A DNA stretch of 64,000 nucleotides from Granulicella mallensis (GCF_014203225.1 NZ_JACHIO010000008.1:186001-250000); one strand, 5' to 3'; shown: positions 7,727 through 17,519, numbered from the stretch's first letter. Translations and numbers: made by a program. The notes: generated from the letters alone by a model not told the origin.

Positions 7727-9364
7727 ATGATTTCCGTCTCTAATGTGACCATGCGCTACGGCGCAAAGCTGCTCTTCGAGGACGTCTCCGTGACGTTCAC
7801 CACCGGCCGTCGCTACGGCCTGACCGGCCCCAACGGCGCTGGTAAATCCACCTTCATGAAGGTTCTGACCGGCGAGATCGACGCCCAGAAGGGCACCGTC
7901 GTCCGCCCCAAGAAGCTCGGCGTGCTCAAGCAGAACCAGTACGAGTTCGACGCCTATCGCGTCGTCGACACCGTCATTATGGGCAACAAGTCCCTGTGGG
8001 CGGCGATGGAAGAGCGCGAGATTATCTATAACAAGCCAGAGATGACCGACGAAGACGGCTCGCGGCTGGGTGAGCTCGAAGGCATCGTCGGCGATGAGGA
8101 CGGCTACGAGGCCGAGGCCAACGCCGCCGTCCTGCTCCAGGGTCTCGACATCCCGGATGAGCTCCACGACCGCAAGATGAGCGAGCTGCAGGGCGGCCAG
8201 AAGGTGCGCGTGCTGCTCGCGCAGGCGCTGTTCGGCAACCCGCAGGCGCTGCTGCTGGACGAGCCGACGAACTATCTCGATCTCGAATCCATCCACTGGC
8301 TCGAGGAGTTCCTCAACCGCTACGACGGCACCGTCATCACCATCTCGCATGATCGGCACTTCCTCAACAATGTCTGCACGCACATCGCCGACATCGACTA
8401 CGAGACGATCATTACCTACAACGGCGGCTACGACGACATGGTGCTGCAGAAGACCAGCGTCCGCACCCGCATCGAGAGCCAAAACGAGCAGCGCGAAAAG
8501 AAGATCGCCCAACTCAACGACTTCATCGCCCGCTTCTCGGCCGGTACGCGCTCCTCGCAGGTGAACTCGCGTAAGAAGGAAGTCGAGCGCCTGGCGACCA
8601 GCGAACTGGCTCGCTCCAACATTGCGCGCCCCTTCATCGCCTTCAAGATGGAGCGTCCCTCCGGCAAGAACGTTCTGGAGTTCGAGAAGGTCAACAAGTC
8701 CTACTCGCAGCCCGACGGCAAGACCGAGCACGTCATCAACAACTTCACGGCGTCTGTAAACCGCGGCGACAAGGTGGTTCTCATCGGCCGTAACGGCCAG
8801 GGCAAGACCACGCTGTTGAAGGCGCTGCTGGCCAACGGTCCGGGCGTTGAAGAGAAGGACGTCTCGATCGACTCGGGTACTGTGAAGTGGGGCCACGAGG
8901 TCCAGATCGGCTACTTCGCGCAGGACCACAAGGGTTCGATCCAGCTCGGCATGACCGCCAGCGACTGGCTGCATCAGTACGACCCCAAGGCCACGAAGGA
9001 AGACATTCGCGGCATCCTCGGCCAGATGCTCTTCCGCGGCGAGGAAGGCCTGAAGAAGACCGACGCCCTCTCCGGCGGCGAGGCCGCACGACTGCTCTTC
9101 TGCAAGATCATGCTGCAAAAGCCAAACGTGCTGGTGCTCGACGAACCGACGAACCATCTTGATCTGGAGAGCATCAACGCGCTCAACCAGGCGATCCAGA
9201 AGTACGAAGGCACGGTCTTCCTCGTCACACACGATCAGGACCTGATCGAAGAGGCCGGTACACGCATCTGGCACTTCGAAGGCGGCCCCACCGACTTCCG
9301 CATCACCGATCACAAGGGACCGTACGAGGAGTACCAAGAGCAACTCAAGATGACTGCGAAGTAG
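7727..9364 (+). CDS. ybiT: ABC-F family ATPase, YbiT type
   Basis: 545 aa with two ABC domains and no membrane segment, as in ribosome-associated ABC-F translation factors. First P-loop GPNGAGKST near residue 36, signature SELQGGQK, Walker B LLLDEPTNYLD; second P-loop GRNGQGKTT near 352, signature LSGGEAAR, Walker B LVLDEPTNHLD. The wording of several stretches (VDTVIMGNKSLW, GYEAEANAAVLL, ISHDRHFLNNVCTHIADIDY, ILGQMLFRGE) follows E. coli YbiT closely and unlike EttA or Uup. The inter-domain linker at about 240-315 is charged and helical. ATG 7727 is preferred; a TTG one codon earlier also opens the frame, and there is no clear ribosome site for either. Confidence 0.9.
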   Translation: MISVSNVTMRYGAKLLFEDVSVTFTTGRRYGLTGPNGAGKSTFMKVLTGEIDAQKGTVVRPKKLGVLKQNQYEFDAYRVVDTVIMGNKSLWAAMEEREIIYNKPEMTDEDGSRLGELEGIVGDEDGYEAEANAAVLLQGLDIPDELHDRKMSELQGGQKVRVLLAQALFGNPQALLLDEPTNYLDLESIHWLEEFLNRYDGTVITISHDRHFLNNVCTHIADIDYETIITYNGGYDDMVLQKTSVRTRIESQNEQREKKIAQLNDFIARFSAGTRSSQVNSRKKEVERLATSELARSNIARPFIAFKMERPSGKNVLEFEKVNKSYSQPDGKTEHVINNFTASVNRGDKVVLIGRNGQGKTTLLKALLANGPGVEEKDVSIDSGTVKWGHEVQIGYFAQDHKGSIQLGMTASDWLHQYDPKATKEDIRGILGQMLFRGEEGLKKTDALSGGEAARLLFCKIMLQKPNVLVLDEPTNHLDLESINALNQAIQKYEGTVFLVTHDQDLIEEAGTRIWHFEGGPTDFRITDHKGPYEEYQEQLKMTAK

Positions 9365-9444
9365 CTATCAGGGCTTCCGCCTCGTAAACCGATAGCCCAC
9401 ACAACTATTGCCGCGTTCTTACAGTCTGATAGCTTGGAACCTGT

Positions 9445-10863
9445 ATGAAGAAGAGCAGCGTATACCGCCTCTTGATGACGGGCGCGATCCTTGTTGTAGC
9501 GCTGAATACGTGGATGGTCGGACGGGCGCTGAATAAGCTGTTCACGACGCAGGGCTGGTTGTCGCAGACCCTGGACGTTCTGTCGCACACCGAGAACCTG
9601 GCCCTGAATATGCGCTCGGCCGATAGCGCTGTCCGCGGATATATCCTCACGGGCTCACCCACCTTCGAGAGGCAGTATCGTGCCTCGTCCCAGGGCGTGT
9701 TCGCGGAACTCGACCAGGTCCAACGCCTCACGGCCGATAGCGCCACACAGCAGCAGCGCATCGGGTTTCTGCGCACCCGTGTGGCGGCCAAGATGGGGAC
9801 GCTCGACTCCGCCAACGCCATGCGGGCGGGCAACTCTACCGGTCCGATCGAACCCGCTCTACTCGAACCTCTGCTCACCGACTTTCCCGGCGGCGGCCAG
9901 AGCGTCTCCTACGCCATCAGCCAGATCGAATCCGAAGAGCATCGTCTGCTCATCGACCGCACGCGTGAGACGAAGAATGCCAGCCAGGAGGTCTGGATCA
10001 GCTTTATCGCCATCTCCCTGCTCGATATTCTTCTGATCGCAGCCGCCTTCGAACAACTGGTTCGCGCCCACCGCAGCCATCTCCAGATCGCCGAAGGGGC
10101 AGCCTCCATCGAGGCCCTCAACAATGAGCTGACGAGGGTCAACACCGAACTCGAAGGCCGTGTCCAGGAGAGGACCCAGGCACTGGCGGAGTCAAACCAG
10201 GAACTCGAGGCCTTCAGCTATTCCGTCTCGCACGACCTGCGCGCGCCCCTGCGTACCATCGATGGATTTTCGCTGGCGTTGATGGAAGACTTCGCCGAGA
10301 ACCTGAACGATGAAGGCCGCGACTATATTGCGCGCATCCGCAATGGGGTACAGCGCATGGGCATGCTGATCGATTCCCTGCTGCAGCTCTCGCGCGTGAC
10401 CCGCTCCGAGGTCCATCGCGAACGCATCGATCTCTCCCAGCTTGCGACCCTGGTGTTCGATGAGCTGGCCGCCGGCGATCCCGACCGAAAGATTCTGTTC
10501 ATCGCCCAGCCGGGCGTCCTGGCACAGGCCGATCCTCGCCTGGTGCGTATCGCACTGGAAAACCTGATCGGCAACGCCTGGAAATTTACCTCACGAACCA
10601 CGGACGCACGCATCGAGTTCGGCAGTGACGTGCGGGAGGACGTCACCGTATACTTCATTCGGGACAACGGTGCGGGATTCGACATGCAATACGTCGACCG
10701 CCTGTTTACGGCCTTCCAGCGGCTGCACGGGGATCGCGACTTTAAAGGCTCCGGTATCGGCCTGGCAACCGTCTCACGTATTATCCGCCGGCATCAGGGT
10801 TCCATCTGGGCTGAGAGCGAACTCGGCCACGGCGCAACCTTTTTCTTCAGCCTCGCCGCGTGA
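9445..10863 (+). CDS. CHASE3-domain sensor histidine kinase
   Basis: 472 aa. An N-terminal helix (LLMTGAILVVALNTWMV), a periplasmic CHASE3-like domain at about 35-180 (TLDVLSHTENLALNMRSADSAVRGYILTG is the typical repeat-turn motif), a second helix (WISFIAISLLDILLIAAAF), a coiled stretch at 215-255, then HisKA with His263 in SVSHDLRAPLR and HATPase_c with ENLIGNAWKFT, DNGAGFD and GSGIGLATVSRII. The kinase core resembles bacteriophytochrome (Cph1)-type kinases. It likely phosphorylates the receiver encoded 46 bp downstream. Stimulus unknown. Confidence 0.92.
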   Translation: MKKSSVYRLLMTGAILVVALNTWMVGRALNKLFTTQGWLSQTLDVLSHTENLALNMRSADSAVRGYILTGSPTFERQYRASSQGVFAELDQVQRLTADSATQQQRIGFLRTRVAAKMGTLDSANAMRAGNSTGPIEPALLEPLLTDFPGGGQSVSYAISQIESEEHRLLIDRTRETKNASQEVWISFIAISLLDILLIAAAFEQLVRAHRSHLQIAEGAASIEALNNELTRVNTELEGRVQERTQALAESNQELEAFSYSVSHDLRAPLRTIDGFSLALMEDFAENLNDEGRDYIARIRNGVQRMGMLIDSLLQLSRVTRSEVHRERIDLSQLATLVFDELAAGDPDRKILFIAQPGVLAQADPRLVRIALENLIGNAWKFTSRTTDARIEFGSDVREDVTVYFIRDNGAGFDMQYVDRLFTAFQRLHGDRDFKGSGIGLATVSRIIRRHQGSIWAESELGHGATFFFSLAA

Positions 10864-10909
10864 TGGCCCCCAGGCCCCGTGGCGCGCACCATGATAGGAA
10901 GGGATTTGA

Positions 10910-11329
10910 TTGGCTATGATTCTCCTGGTGGAAGACGATCCGGACCACGAAGCACTGGCCATGAGAGCGCTTCGCAAAGCCAACGTGGCCAATGAGATTC
11001 GCGTTGCGCGCGATGGCACTGAAGCCATCGAATATCTCAACGGCATCGCGACCGGAAACCCCATACCCCAACTTGTGCTGCTCGACCTCAAGCTGCCCAA
11101 GGTCGATGGCCTCGAGGTGCTGCGCACCATTCGCGCGTCCGATAAGACGGCCATTCTGCCCGTGGTCGTACTGACCTCGTCGGACGAAGAGCGCGACATC
11201 GTCGCCAGCTATCGCCTTGGAGTGAACAGCTATATCCGCAAGCCCGTAAACTTTACCGACTTCGCCGAGGCAACCAAGCAGCTCGGCATGTATTGGTTGT
11301 TGCTGAATCAATGCCCACCGTCGCAATAA
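10910..11329 (+). CDS. Single-domain response regulator, Rcp1-like
   Basis: 139 aa, receiver domain only. Acidic pocket EDD near residues 8-10, phospho-acceptor Asp59 in VLLDLKLPKVDG, LTSSDEE, and the lysine in YIRKPVNF. The sequence type (DGTEAIEYL, KLPKVDGLEVL) is that of Rcp1/CheY-like partners of phytochrome-type kinases. TTG at 10910 sits 5 nt after the AGGAAGGGA ribosome site; the ATG at 10916 is 11 nt away, so TTG is slightly favoured. The gene overlaps the next one by 19 bp, pointing to translational coupling in a phosphorelay operon. Confidence 0.9.
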   Translation: MAMILLVEDDPDHEALAMRALRKANVANEIRVARDGTEAIEYLNGIATGNPIPQLVLLDLKLPKVDGLEVLRTIRASDKTAILPVVVLTSSDEERDIVASYRLGVNSYIRKPVNFTDFAEATKQLGMYWLLLNQCPPSQ

Positions 11330-12846
11330 ACCCCGAAGCGTTGCTACGTGTCCTCATCATCGAGGACTACGAAGAGGACGCGCTGTTGCTCCAACGCCAT
11401 CTCGCACGCGCGGGATACAAGGTCGACGCGCGCCGCATCGAGACGGCTGCGGAGCTGAAGGCCGCTCTGGAAGAGCCCGCGGCCTGGGATCTCGTTATCG
11501 CCGACTACACGCTGCCGACCTTCGGCGCGCGCGATGCCCTGAAACTGATTCAGAAGAGCGGCATCGACCTGCCCTTCATCATCGTGTCGGGCACGATCGA
11601 CGAGGTCTCGGCCGTCAATGCCATGCGCGCCGGGGCACACGACTATGTGTTAAAGGGCCACCTCGAACGCCTGCTGCCGGCCATCGAACGCGAACTGGCG
11701 GATTCTGCCCGGCGCCAGGAGCGGCTGCGCACCGAGGCGGAGTTACGCCTGGCCCAGCAGCGCTTTTCGGCGACCTTCAACCAGGCTGCGGTCGGCATGG
11801 CCCACACCTCCATCGAAGGACGCTTCCTGCTGGTCAATCAGCGTCTGGCCGGCATGCTGGGAGAGCCCATCGACAAGCTGCTGGCACTGCAGTTGCGTGA
11901 CTTCCTGCTGGCATCCGAACGCGAGCTGGACCGCACCATCCATGCCGAACTGATCTCGGGAGGCAGAAGCGGCTATCGCGTGGAGCGCACCCTCATCCGC
12001 CATGATGGCTCGACCTTTCCCGCGCAACTGACCGCTTCCCTGCTCAAACCGGACGGCCATCTTCACCCCACGGTGCTGTGGGTCGTGGAAGACATCTCCG
12101 CGCGCAAGGCCGCGGAGAAAGAGACCACCGAGCTGATGACGAGGCTCATCAACTCCGAGCGATTGGCCGCTGCCGGACGCATGGCCAACACGCTCGCGCA
12201 CGAGATCAACAATCCTCTCGAAGCGCTGACCAACATCTTTTATCTGTTGCAGACGCATGAGGACCTGCCCACGCAGTCGCGGGAGATGGTCGAAATCGCT
12301 GCTCGAGAGATCGAACGCGTGGGCCATATTACGCGCTCAACGCTGAGTTTCTATCGCAAGCTGCCCGGTCGCACCATCGACCTGCGCACCATGCTCGAAG
12401 AGGTCGTCCAGCTCTTCCAGTCGCGCGCGCGCCAACACAATGTAAAGATCAACACGCGCTATGCGGACGATACGAGCTCCGTGCACTACGATCCGGCGCT
12501 GCGACAGGTCTTCGCCAACCTGGTCGGCAATGCCCTGGAGGCCATGGAAGGACGCAGCGGCAGCATTACCGTGCGCGCCCGCCTGGCAGGCGGCTTCGCC
12601 GCGGTGACGGTCTCCGACACCGGTCATGGCATCGACCAGGCCAATCTGCAATCGATCTTCGAACCGTTCTTTACCACCAAGGGCGAACGCGGCACCGGAC
12701 TTGGGCTCTGGGTGACGCGTGGCATCGTCGAAGAACAGGGCGGAACGCTGCGGCTGCGTTCCTGTATCTCGGGCAAACGAGGTACAACGATCCGCATTCG
12801 GCTACCGATCAGTGCCCCGGCCAAAATCATTCCAGCGCTATTGTGA
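11311..12846 (+). CDS. Receiver-PAS-histidine kinase hybrid
   Basis: 511 aa from the ATG at 11311. Order: receiver (IIEDYEEDALLL, Asp65 in LVIADYTLPTFGARD, lysine in YVLKGHLERL) to about 130; a short coil; PAS at about 150-265 (RFSATFNQAAVGMAHTSIEGRF, VVEDISARK); HisKA with His297 in NTLAHEINNPLEAL; HATPase_c (NLVGNALEAMEG, DTGHGID, GTGLGLWVTRGIV). No membrane segment, so soluble. The receiver precedes the kinase, suggesting it is an input for phosphate from the upstream kinase and receiver. It begins inside the previous gene. There is no DNA-binding output in the cluster, so the target of the relay is not visible here. Confidence 0.9.
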   Translation: MPTVAINPEALLRVLIIEDYEEDALLLQRHLARAGYKVDARRIETAAELKAALEEPAAWDLVIADYTLPTFGARDALKLIQKSGIDLPFIIVSGTIDEVSAVNAMRAGAHDYVLKGHLERLLPAIERELADSARRQERLRTEAELRLAQQRFSATFNQAAVGMAHTSIEGRFLLVNQRLAGMLGEPIDKLLALQLRDFLLASERELDRTIHAELISGGRSGYRVERTLIRHDGSTFPAQLTASLLKPDGHLHPTVLWVVEDISARKAAEKETTELMTRLINSERLAAAGRMANTLAHEINNPLEALTNIFYLLQTHEDLPTQSREMVEIAAREIERVGHITRSTLSFYRKLPGRTIDLRTMLEEVVQLFQSRARQHNVKINTRYADDTSSVHYDPALRQVFANLVGNALEAMEGRSGSITVRARLAGGFAAVTVSDTGHGIDQANLQSIFEPFFTTKGERGTGLGLWVTRGIVEEQGGTLRLRSCISGKRGTTIRIRLPISAPAKIIPALL

Positions 12847-13042
12847 GTTGAGATCAGTTGGGCCAGAGATATGTCGTCCGATTGCACCTGGAGTCCGGTC
12901 GAACCGTGCAGTCAGCTTGTTGAGGTAGGAAACGGAAGGTCATAGCTGATCTTCGTACCCTTTTCTCGCCCTGGCCTTTGGCGATGACGTGCATTGTGCC
13001 CTTATGGTCCATGTACTTCATGAATCTGAACACAACAGGCAG

Positions 13043-13048
13043 TAGAAT
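13043..13048 (+). promoter_or_regulatory. Possible -10 box, leaderless start of DUF2237 gene
   Basis: TAGAAT ends 6 nt before the ATG at 13055 and there is no purine-rich ribosome site between. If this is the -10 element, transcription would begin at or next to the start codon, giving a leaderless mRNA. No good -35 was found. Confidence 0.35.
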
Positions 13049-13054
13049 CGTGCC

Positions 13055-13453
13055 ATGGCACAAAGCTACCAGCTCTCGCCCCAAAAGAATGTTCTCGGCC
13101 AGCCGATAGAAGCCTGCGGCCTTGACCCTCTGACCGGCTTCTATCGCGACGGCTGCTGCAATACCGGACCGAACGATCTTGGCGTACACACCGTGTGCTG
13201 CATCGTGACGGAGACCTTTCTCGCGGCCTCCGCGCGGCTGGGCAACGACCTCTCGACACCGATGCCGCACTACGGCTTTCCGGGATTAAAGCCGGGCGAC
13301 CGCTGGTGCGTCTGCGCGGCAAGATGGCTGCAGGTACAACAAGCCGGAGCTGCCTGCCCGGTTGTGCTGGAAGCCACGCACGAGGCCACGCTCGAGATCG
13401 TACCTTTCGATATTCTGCTGCAGTTCGCCGTCATCCCCGAGACCCTGCACTAA
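13055..13453 (+). CDS. DUF2237 family protein
   Basis: 132 aa matching DUF2237 throughout: N-terminal GLDPLTGFYRDGCCNTGPNDLG, central VCCIVTETFL, LGNDLSTPMP, FPGLKPGDRWCVCAARW and C-terminal ATHEATLEIVPFDIL. The family is a small cytosolic protein of unknown biochemical role; several Cys and His residues (two CC pairs, WCVC) are conserved and could bind metal. It is a single-gene unit between the signalling cluster and a strong terminator. The start is the only Met near the domain start. Confidence 0.88.
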   Translation: MAQSYQLSPQKNVLGQPIEACGLDPLTGFYRDGCCNTGPNDLGVHTVCCIVTETFLAASARLGNDLSTPMPHYGFPGLKPGDRWCVCAARWLQVQQAGAACPVVLEATHEATLEIVPFDILLQFAVIPETLH

Positions 13454-13495
13454 GCTTCAGCATGTAGATCGAACAGATAAATCCTCAAACAAACA

Positions 13496-13528
13496 GAACG
13501 GCCCGGATCGCTCCGGGCCGTTCGTTTT
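13496..13528. terminator. Bidirectional rho-independent terminator
   Basis: A 12-bp perfect stem, GAACGGCCCGGA and its complement around a 4-nt loop, then GTTTT on the plus strand and TGTTTGTTT on the minus strand. It serves both the DUF2237 gene and the converging TonB receptor gene. Confidence 0.9.
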
Positions 13529-13541
13529 GCTGCGTTGAGGG

Positions 13542-16500
13542 TTAGAAGTTGAGATGCAACGACATTTCGATGGCACGCGAGCCGCCGATCGTGTTGCGAA
13601 CGGCGCCGAACGTGGACGTCGTGGAGCCATCCGAGTTTTTGGTCGGCAGCTTATAGAGTTGAGCCAATGCACCTGTGCTTGTAACAGTTGTTTCGGTGTT
13701 GCTAAGGGTTCCTTCCCCTCCCGGGGCGACTACGACCTGCCCGAAGCCGGGGGTCGTGATACTGGCACTGGGAATGCTTGCGCTGGCGGTTGCTTTGAGA
13801 TCGCCCTGACCGATGGACGCCGAGTTGCTCGGCACGTCGAAGCTAGGGGTATTCGTCACGTTGTAGACGTTGAAGGAGTACATCGCAGAGTAGCGCCCTG
13901 CGAAGCGAACGGTCTTCGTCAGTGAGAGATCGGCACGCTTCTGGAAGGACTGACGGAAGATATTCCGCTGACCGGGCGTGAAGTCATTCTCGAATTTGTC
14001 GCATGGCTCGTTGGCTGTGCAAAGCGGGATGCCCTTCTGCCCTGGTTGAAGCAGGTTGACATTCAACTGAGCTACATCGATGGCCCCGAGATAGCCACCA
14101 CTGGAGGTCTGGAACGCACCTACATGGCCAGTCATGGCCGACTTGGGGTTGCCTCCGTTCTTGATGCCGAGCACGGGGTTAGCCAATGTGGGGAAGTTAC
14201 CAAAGTACAGGCTGCCCACAGCACCATCAAATTCATATAAGCTGTAGGGCTGGCCGCTCTCCGCCACCACGATACCGCTCAACTGCCAGTCGTTGACGAC
14301 CTTTCCGATCATGCTGGACTTCGGGGCCAGGTCTGGCGACGTGAAGACGAACTGTGCGGTCAGCGTGTGGGTACGATCGAAGTCAGCCGACGAGTAGGAA
14401 TCACGCAATCTGTCCGGGTTATCGCCCGTGAAGAACAGACCTACATCGCTCTGCTCATCGAGAGCATGGCTCCAGGTATAGGCAACGGTCGCCTGCACAT
14501 GGTTGGACATGCGCTTTTCGATCTGTGTCTGGAGGGAGTTGTAGGCAGAGACACCCGCAGCCGTGAACAGCGCAGCATTGGGGCTATAGCCAGTGTAAGG
14601 AACGCGAAGGTCGATGTTACCGCCGTCATATGTGTTGTAGGGTTCGGTAGAGATGGGCTGAAAGTAGTTCTTGGAACCCACCTTCACTGGCCGAGCCTGA
14701 TTGAGCACTTCATAGCCGTAGCTCGAAGTCTGATCGTGGATAGGGTTGGTGGGCGTTGCGATTCCAGGCTCATTGAAAGGCACTGGGATCACACCATGCC
14801 GACCGACATTGCCGACATAGCCAATCGTGATGGCCATGTCATTCGTCGGCTGCCACTGCATATTGAAGCTGTAGTTGATTGAGTACGGCAGCTTGTTCGC
14901 ACGGTTATAGGCACCGAAGTTGAGGGGGGTCACGCCGCAATCTCCACCGGCCTGTTCGGCCAGAAGACCCGCGCAACCAGCTTCGATCTGGGCCTGGGTA
15001 GGCAGCTTGCCGGTAAAGCTGGCAGGGTTGGAACTGGGCACAGGGATCGTTGCGGAACCAAGGGGATTTTCCAGCGTTCTGGTTCCCGAACCGGTAACGT
15101 AGTCCACCAGAGGAGGGGCTTCGGTGACGCCAAAGGGGCCACCGGTACTACCGCCTGCTGGCTGCGAGAGATAGCTGAAGAGTTCGCCACGGTCATAGTA
15201 GAAGCCCGTGCCGCCGCGGAAGACGACCTTGCCATTATCCTGCTTGGGGGAGAAGGCAAAGCCGATGCGCGGCCCGAGACCCCACTGGCGGCCAGTGAGC
15301 GTCGAGTTGCTGACACCGGGAGTCGGGTTGAACTTGTTATTGCCAGCCACTACAAATCCAGCGTTGTTCACCGTGGTGGCTGAGGCGCTGTACAGCGAAG
15401 GATCGAAGTTGAACATGTTGCCGTACTTCTCAGAGAACGGACCGGTATAGTCGTAACGAATTCCAGCAGTAATGGACAGATTGGACAGTACCTGCCACTT
15501 GTCCTGGATGTAAGAGCCGCTTTCATTGGAGCGATAGTAGCGGTTCGCATTACCGACCAGGTAGTTGCTGCTGCTTACCGATCCCTGCAGGAAGGTCTCG
15601 AAGTTTGTGGTGTTGACCTCTCCCTGACCACCGCGGTCGTTGCGGATGTTGAGCTGGGTGTAGTTGTAGGACGTACCAATGGCCAGGCTATGTTTGCCAA
15701 TGGTATAGAAGAGGTTGGTGGAGGGGTTCCAGCGGCTCTGGAAATAACCGGCGTCTACGAATGCGCTGTCAGGCCCCGTAGTGATGGCACTCCCTGAAGA
15801 GTAGCCGAACTTGCTGAGTCCCAGGCCGGGAAGGCCAGGGCCGGGAAGGCCTACGCCCACATTGCCGACCTGCGGGTCGAAGTAGTTGTAGACCTTCTGG
15901 CGCGAGAAGCCGAAGAGCTGCTCCCAGTTGATACGAGAGCCGATGGTGATGGTATTGCTCAACGCACCCACCTGCGCTCCGCTATCTGTAATAGAAGGAA
16001 AGCCCCCCGTATTTGCAATCGTGAAGGGAGAGCTGTCCGGGGTGTGCTGGTAGTAGTACTTCGCCGAGAGGCGATCGTTCTTGGTTACGTTATAGTCCAG
16101 GTCGCCGACGACCTGATGGGTCTCGAAGAGCGAGGAGCCAGGGAGGAAGACATTCCCGGCGCCGCTGAAGAGAGAGCTGACGTTTGTATTTTGAACCGAT
16201 GGGATCAGGTACTGACCGTTCGGCAGCTTGGCATTGAGGATCGCAGAGGCTACTCCATCGATCGGCCCCGGAAAGGGAGCATAGCTCGATGGCGCTGGCT
16301 GCGTCGTATAGCAAGCTGCCCGGTCGGCCGTCGTATTGAATGTGGTGTAGCAGGCGGACGCGAGGAGATACGAGTTGGCCGCTGCGGTAAGCCCGGCCGC
16401 GCTACGGTCATCGGTCAGGCCAATGGGCACGGTGGGGGTTGAGAAACCCTTGAACTGATCGCTATCGTGCATGAACTGATAGCCGGCAAAGAAGAAGAGC

Positions 16501-17519
16501 TTGTTTCGGATGATCGGGCCGCTGATGGAGCCACCGATTAGTTCCTTGTGCAACTGCGGATTGACCTCGGAGAGCGGAACGCTGGCGTTGGGGCCCAGAG
16601 AGTCCTGCTTGAAGAAAAAGGGAGCGGCGTTGGCAAAGTTCGTTGCGCGCGTGCCGTAGAGCTGGGCGTGGTACTGGTTGGCTCCGGTAGCAGTACTGAC
16701 TTCCACGTGTGCACCGCTGTTGGTTCCGCTCTGCGCGTCATACATGGAGGTCTGAACGCTGATCTCCTGAATAAACTCGGGGGGAGGCGTTGCAAGGCCG
16801 TTGCCGTTCGATCCCGCCACAGAGTTGCTGGTTTGTGCCTGGCCACCGAGGCTGGAGCCCTGGCCGATGTTGAAGGCATAACGCTGCGAGGCGTCCTGAC
16901 TGGCGCTCTGGCCGTTGAAAAGATTGGTTACGTCGACACCATCGACACGGAAGGAGTTGCTGGTAGCGCGCTGACCGTTGGCCCAGATGTCCTGGTTGCC
17001 CAGTCCCGCATTGGTTCCAATGCCGGCGAGCAGCTCTGCGCTTACGCCAGGGGCGAGGATGGCGGCCTGCGTGAAGCTGCCTGTAGCCAGAGGAAGATTC
17101 TGGATCTGCTGATGGTCAAGCGTGTATCCATTAGTTGCATCGGTCGCGTTGAGTAGCGGGTTCTCCGACACAGTCACGCTGGTCGTTACCTGGCCGACTT
17201 TAAGCGCAGCAGTGACGGTAGAAGCACGAGTCTCCACCACATTGATATGGGGCAGAAGAAGCGTATCAAAGCCATCGCGAGTAACGCGCACGGTGTAGGT
17301 GCCAACCGGTAGGTTCAAAATCTGGAAATAGCCATCTTTCGCGCTGGTAGCCGAACGCTTGAGCGCGGTGTGCTCTTCCATCACGTTTACCGCTGCATCC
17401 GGCACTGCCGCGCCGGATACGTCCGTGACTGTTCCGTTGATGGAACTCAGTGTCTGCTGGGCGCTTAAAGGCAGCGCAAATAGACATAGGGCACCAAAAA
17501 ACAAAAGAAATTTCTGCAT
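13542..17519 (-). CDS. Oar-like TonB-dependent receptor with carboxypeptidase-regulatory domain
   Basis: 1325-aa outer-membrane beta-barrel protein. Signal peptide MQKFLLFFGALCLFALPLSAQ; then a carboxypeptidase regulatory-like Ig domain at about 25-105 (INGTVTDVSGAAVPDAAVNV, GYFQILNLPVGTYTVRV); a plug-like part (DHQQIQNLPLATGSFTQ, NSFRVDGVDVTNL); and a very long barrel ending in Phe (EMSLHLNF). This Oar-like architecture is expanded in Acidobacteriota and is usually linked to uptake of large substrates; here the ligand is unknown because no glycosidase or SusD gene is adjacent. AGGAGA lies 6-7 nt before the ATG at 17519. Confidence 0.92.
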   Translation of the reverse strand: MQKFLLFFGALCLFALPLSAQQTLSSINGTVTDVSGAAVPDAAVNVMEEHTALKRSATSAKDGYFQILNLPVGTYTVRVTRDGFDTLLLPHINVVETRASTVTAALKVGQVTTSVTVSENPLLNATDATNGYTLDHQQIQNLPLATGSFTQAAILAPGVSAELLAGIGTNAGLGNQDIWANGQRATSNSFRVDGVDVTNLFNGQSASQDASQRYAFNIGQGSSLGGQAQTSNSVAGSNGNGLATPPPEFIQEISVQTSMYDAQSGTNSGAHVEVSTATGANQYHAQLYGTRATNFANAAPFFFKQDSLGPNASVPLSEVNPQLHKELIGGSISGPIIRNKLFFFAGYQFMHDSDQFKGFSTPTVPIGLTDDRSAAGLTAAANSYLLASACYTTFNTTADRAACYTTQPAPSSYAPFPGPIDGVASAILNAKLPNGQYLIPSVQNTNVSSLFSGAGNVFLPGSSLFETHQVVGDLDYNVTKNDRLSAKYYYQHTPDSSPFTIANTGGFPSITDSGAQVGALSNTITIGSRINWEQLFGFSRQKVYNYFDPQVGNVGVGLPGPGLPGLGLSKFGYSSGSAITTGPDSAFVDAGYFQSRWNPSTNLFYTIGKHSLAIGTSYNYTQLNIRNDRGGQGEVNTTNFETFLQGSVSSSNYLVGNANRYYRSNESGSYIQDKWQVLSNLSITAGIRYDYTGPFSEKYGNMFNFDPSLYSASATTVNNAGFVVAGNNKFNPTPGVSNSTLTGRQWGLGPRIGFAFSPKQDNGKVVFRGGTGFYYDRGELFSYLSQPAGGSTGGPFGVTEAPPLVDYVTGSGTRTLENPLGSATIPVPSSNPASFTGKLPTQAQIEAGCAGLLAEQAGGDCGVTPLNFGAYNRANKLPYSINYSFNMQWQPTNDMAITIGYVGNVGRHGVIPVPFNEPGIATPTNPIHDQTSSYGYEVLNQARPVKVGSKNYFQPISTEPYNTYDGGNIDLRVPYTGYSPNAALFTAAGVSAYNSLQTQIEKRMSNHVQATVAYTWSHALDEQSDVGLFFTGDNPDRLRDSYSSADFDRTHTLTAQFVFTSPDLAPKSSMIGKVVNDWQLSGIVVAESGQPYSLYEFDGAVGSLYFGNFPTLANPVLGIKNGGNPKSAMTGHVGAFQTSSGGYLGAIDVAQLNVNLLQPGQKGIPLCTANEPCDKFENDFTPGQRNIFRQSFQKRADLSLTKTVRFAGRYSAMYSFNVYNVTNTPSFDVPSNSASIGQGDLKATASASIPSASITTPGFGQVVVAPGGEGTLSNTETTVTSTGALAQLYKLPTKNSDGSTTSTFGAVRNTIGGSRAIEMSLHLNF

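Noticed and set aside
7694-9343. 549-aa open frame on the minus strand across ybiT
   Set aside because: Mirror frame of the ABC-F gene caused by high GC codon usage; Leu/Val/Asp/Glu/Arg-rich with no motif.
12854-13054. Minus-strand frame upstream of the DUF2237 gene (KYMDHKGTMHVIAKGQ)
   Set aside because: No ribosome site, no family, and it runs on into the antisense of DUF2237; at best a gene remnant.
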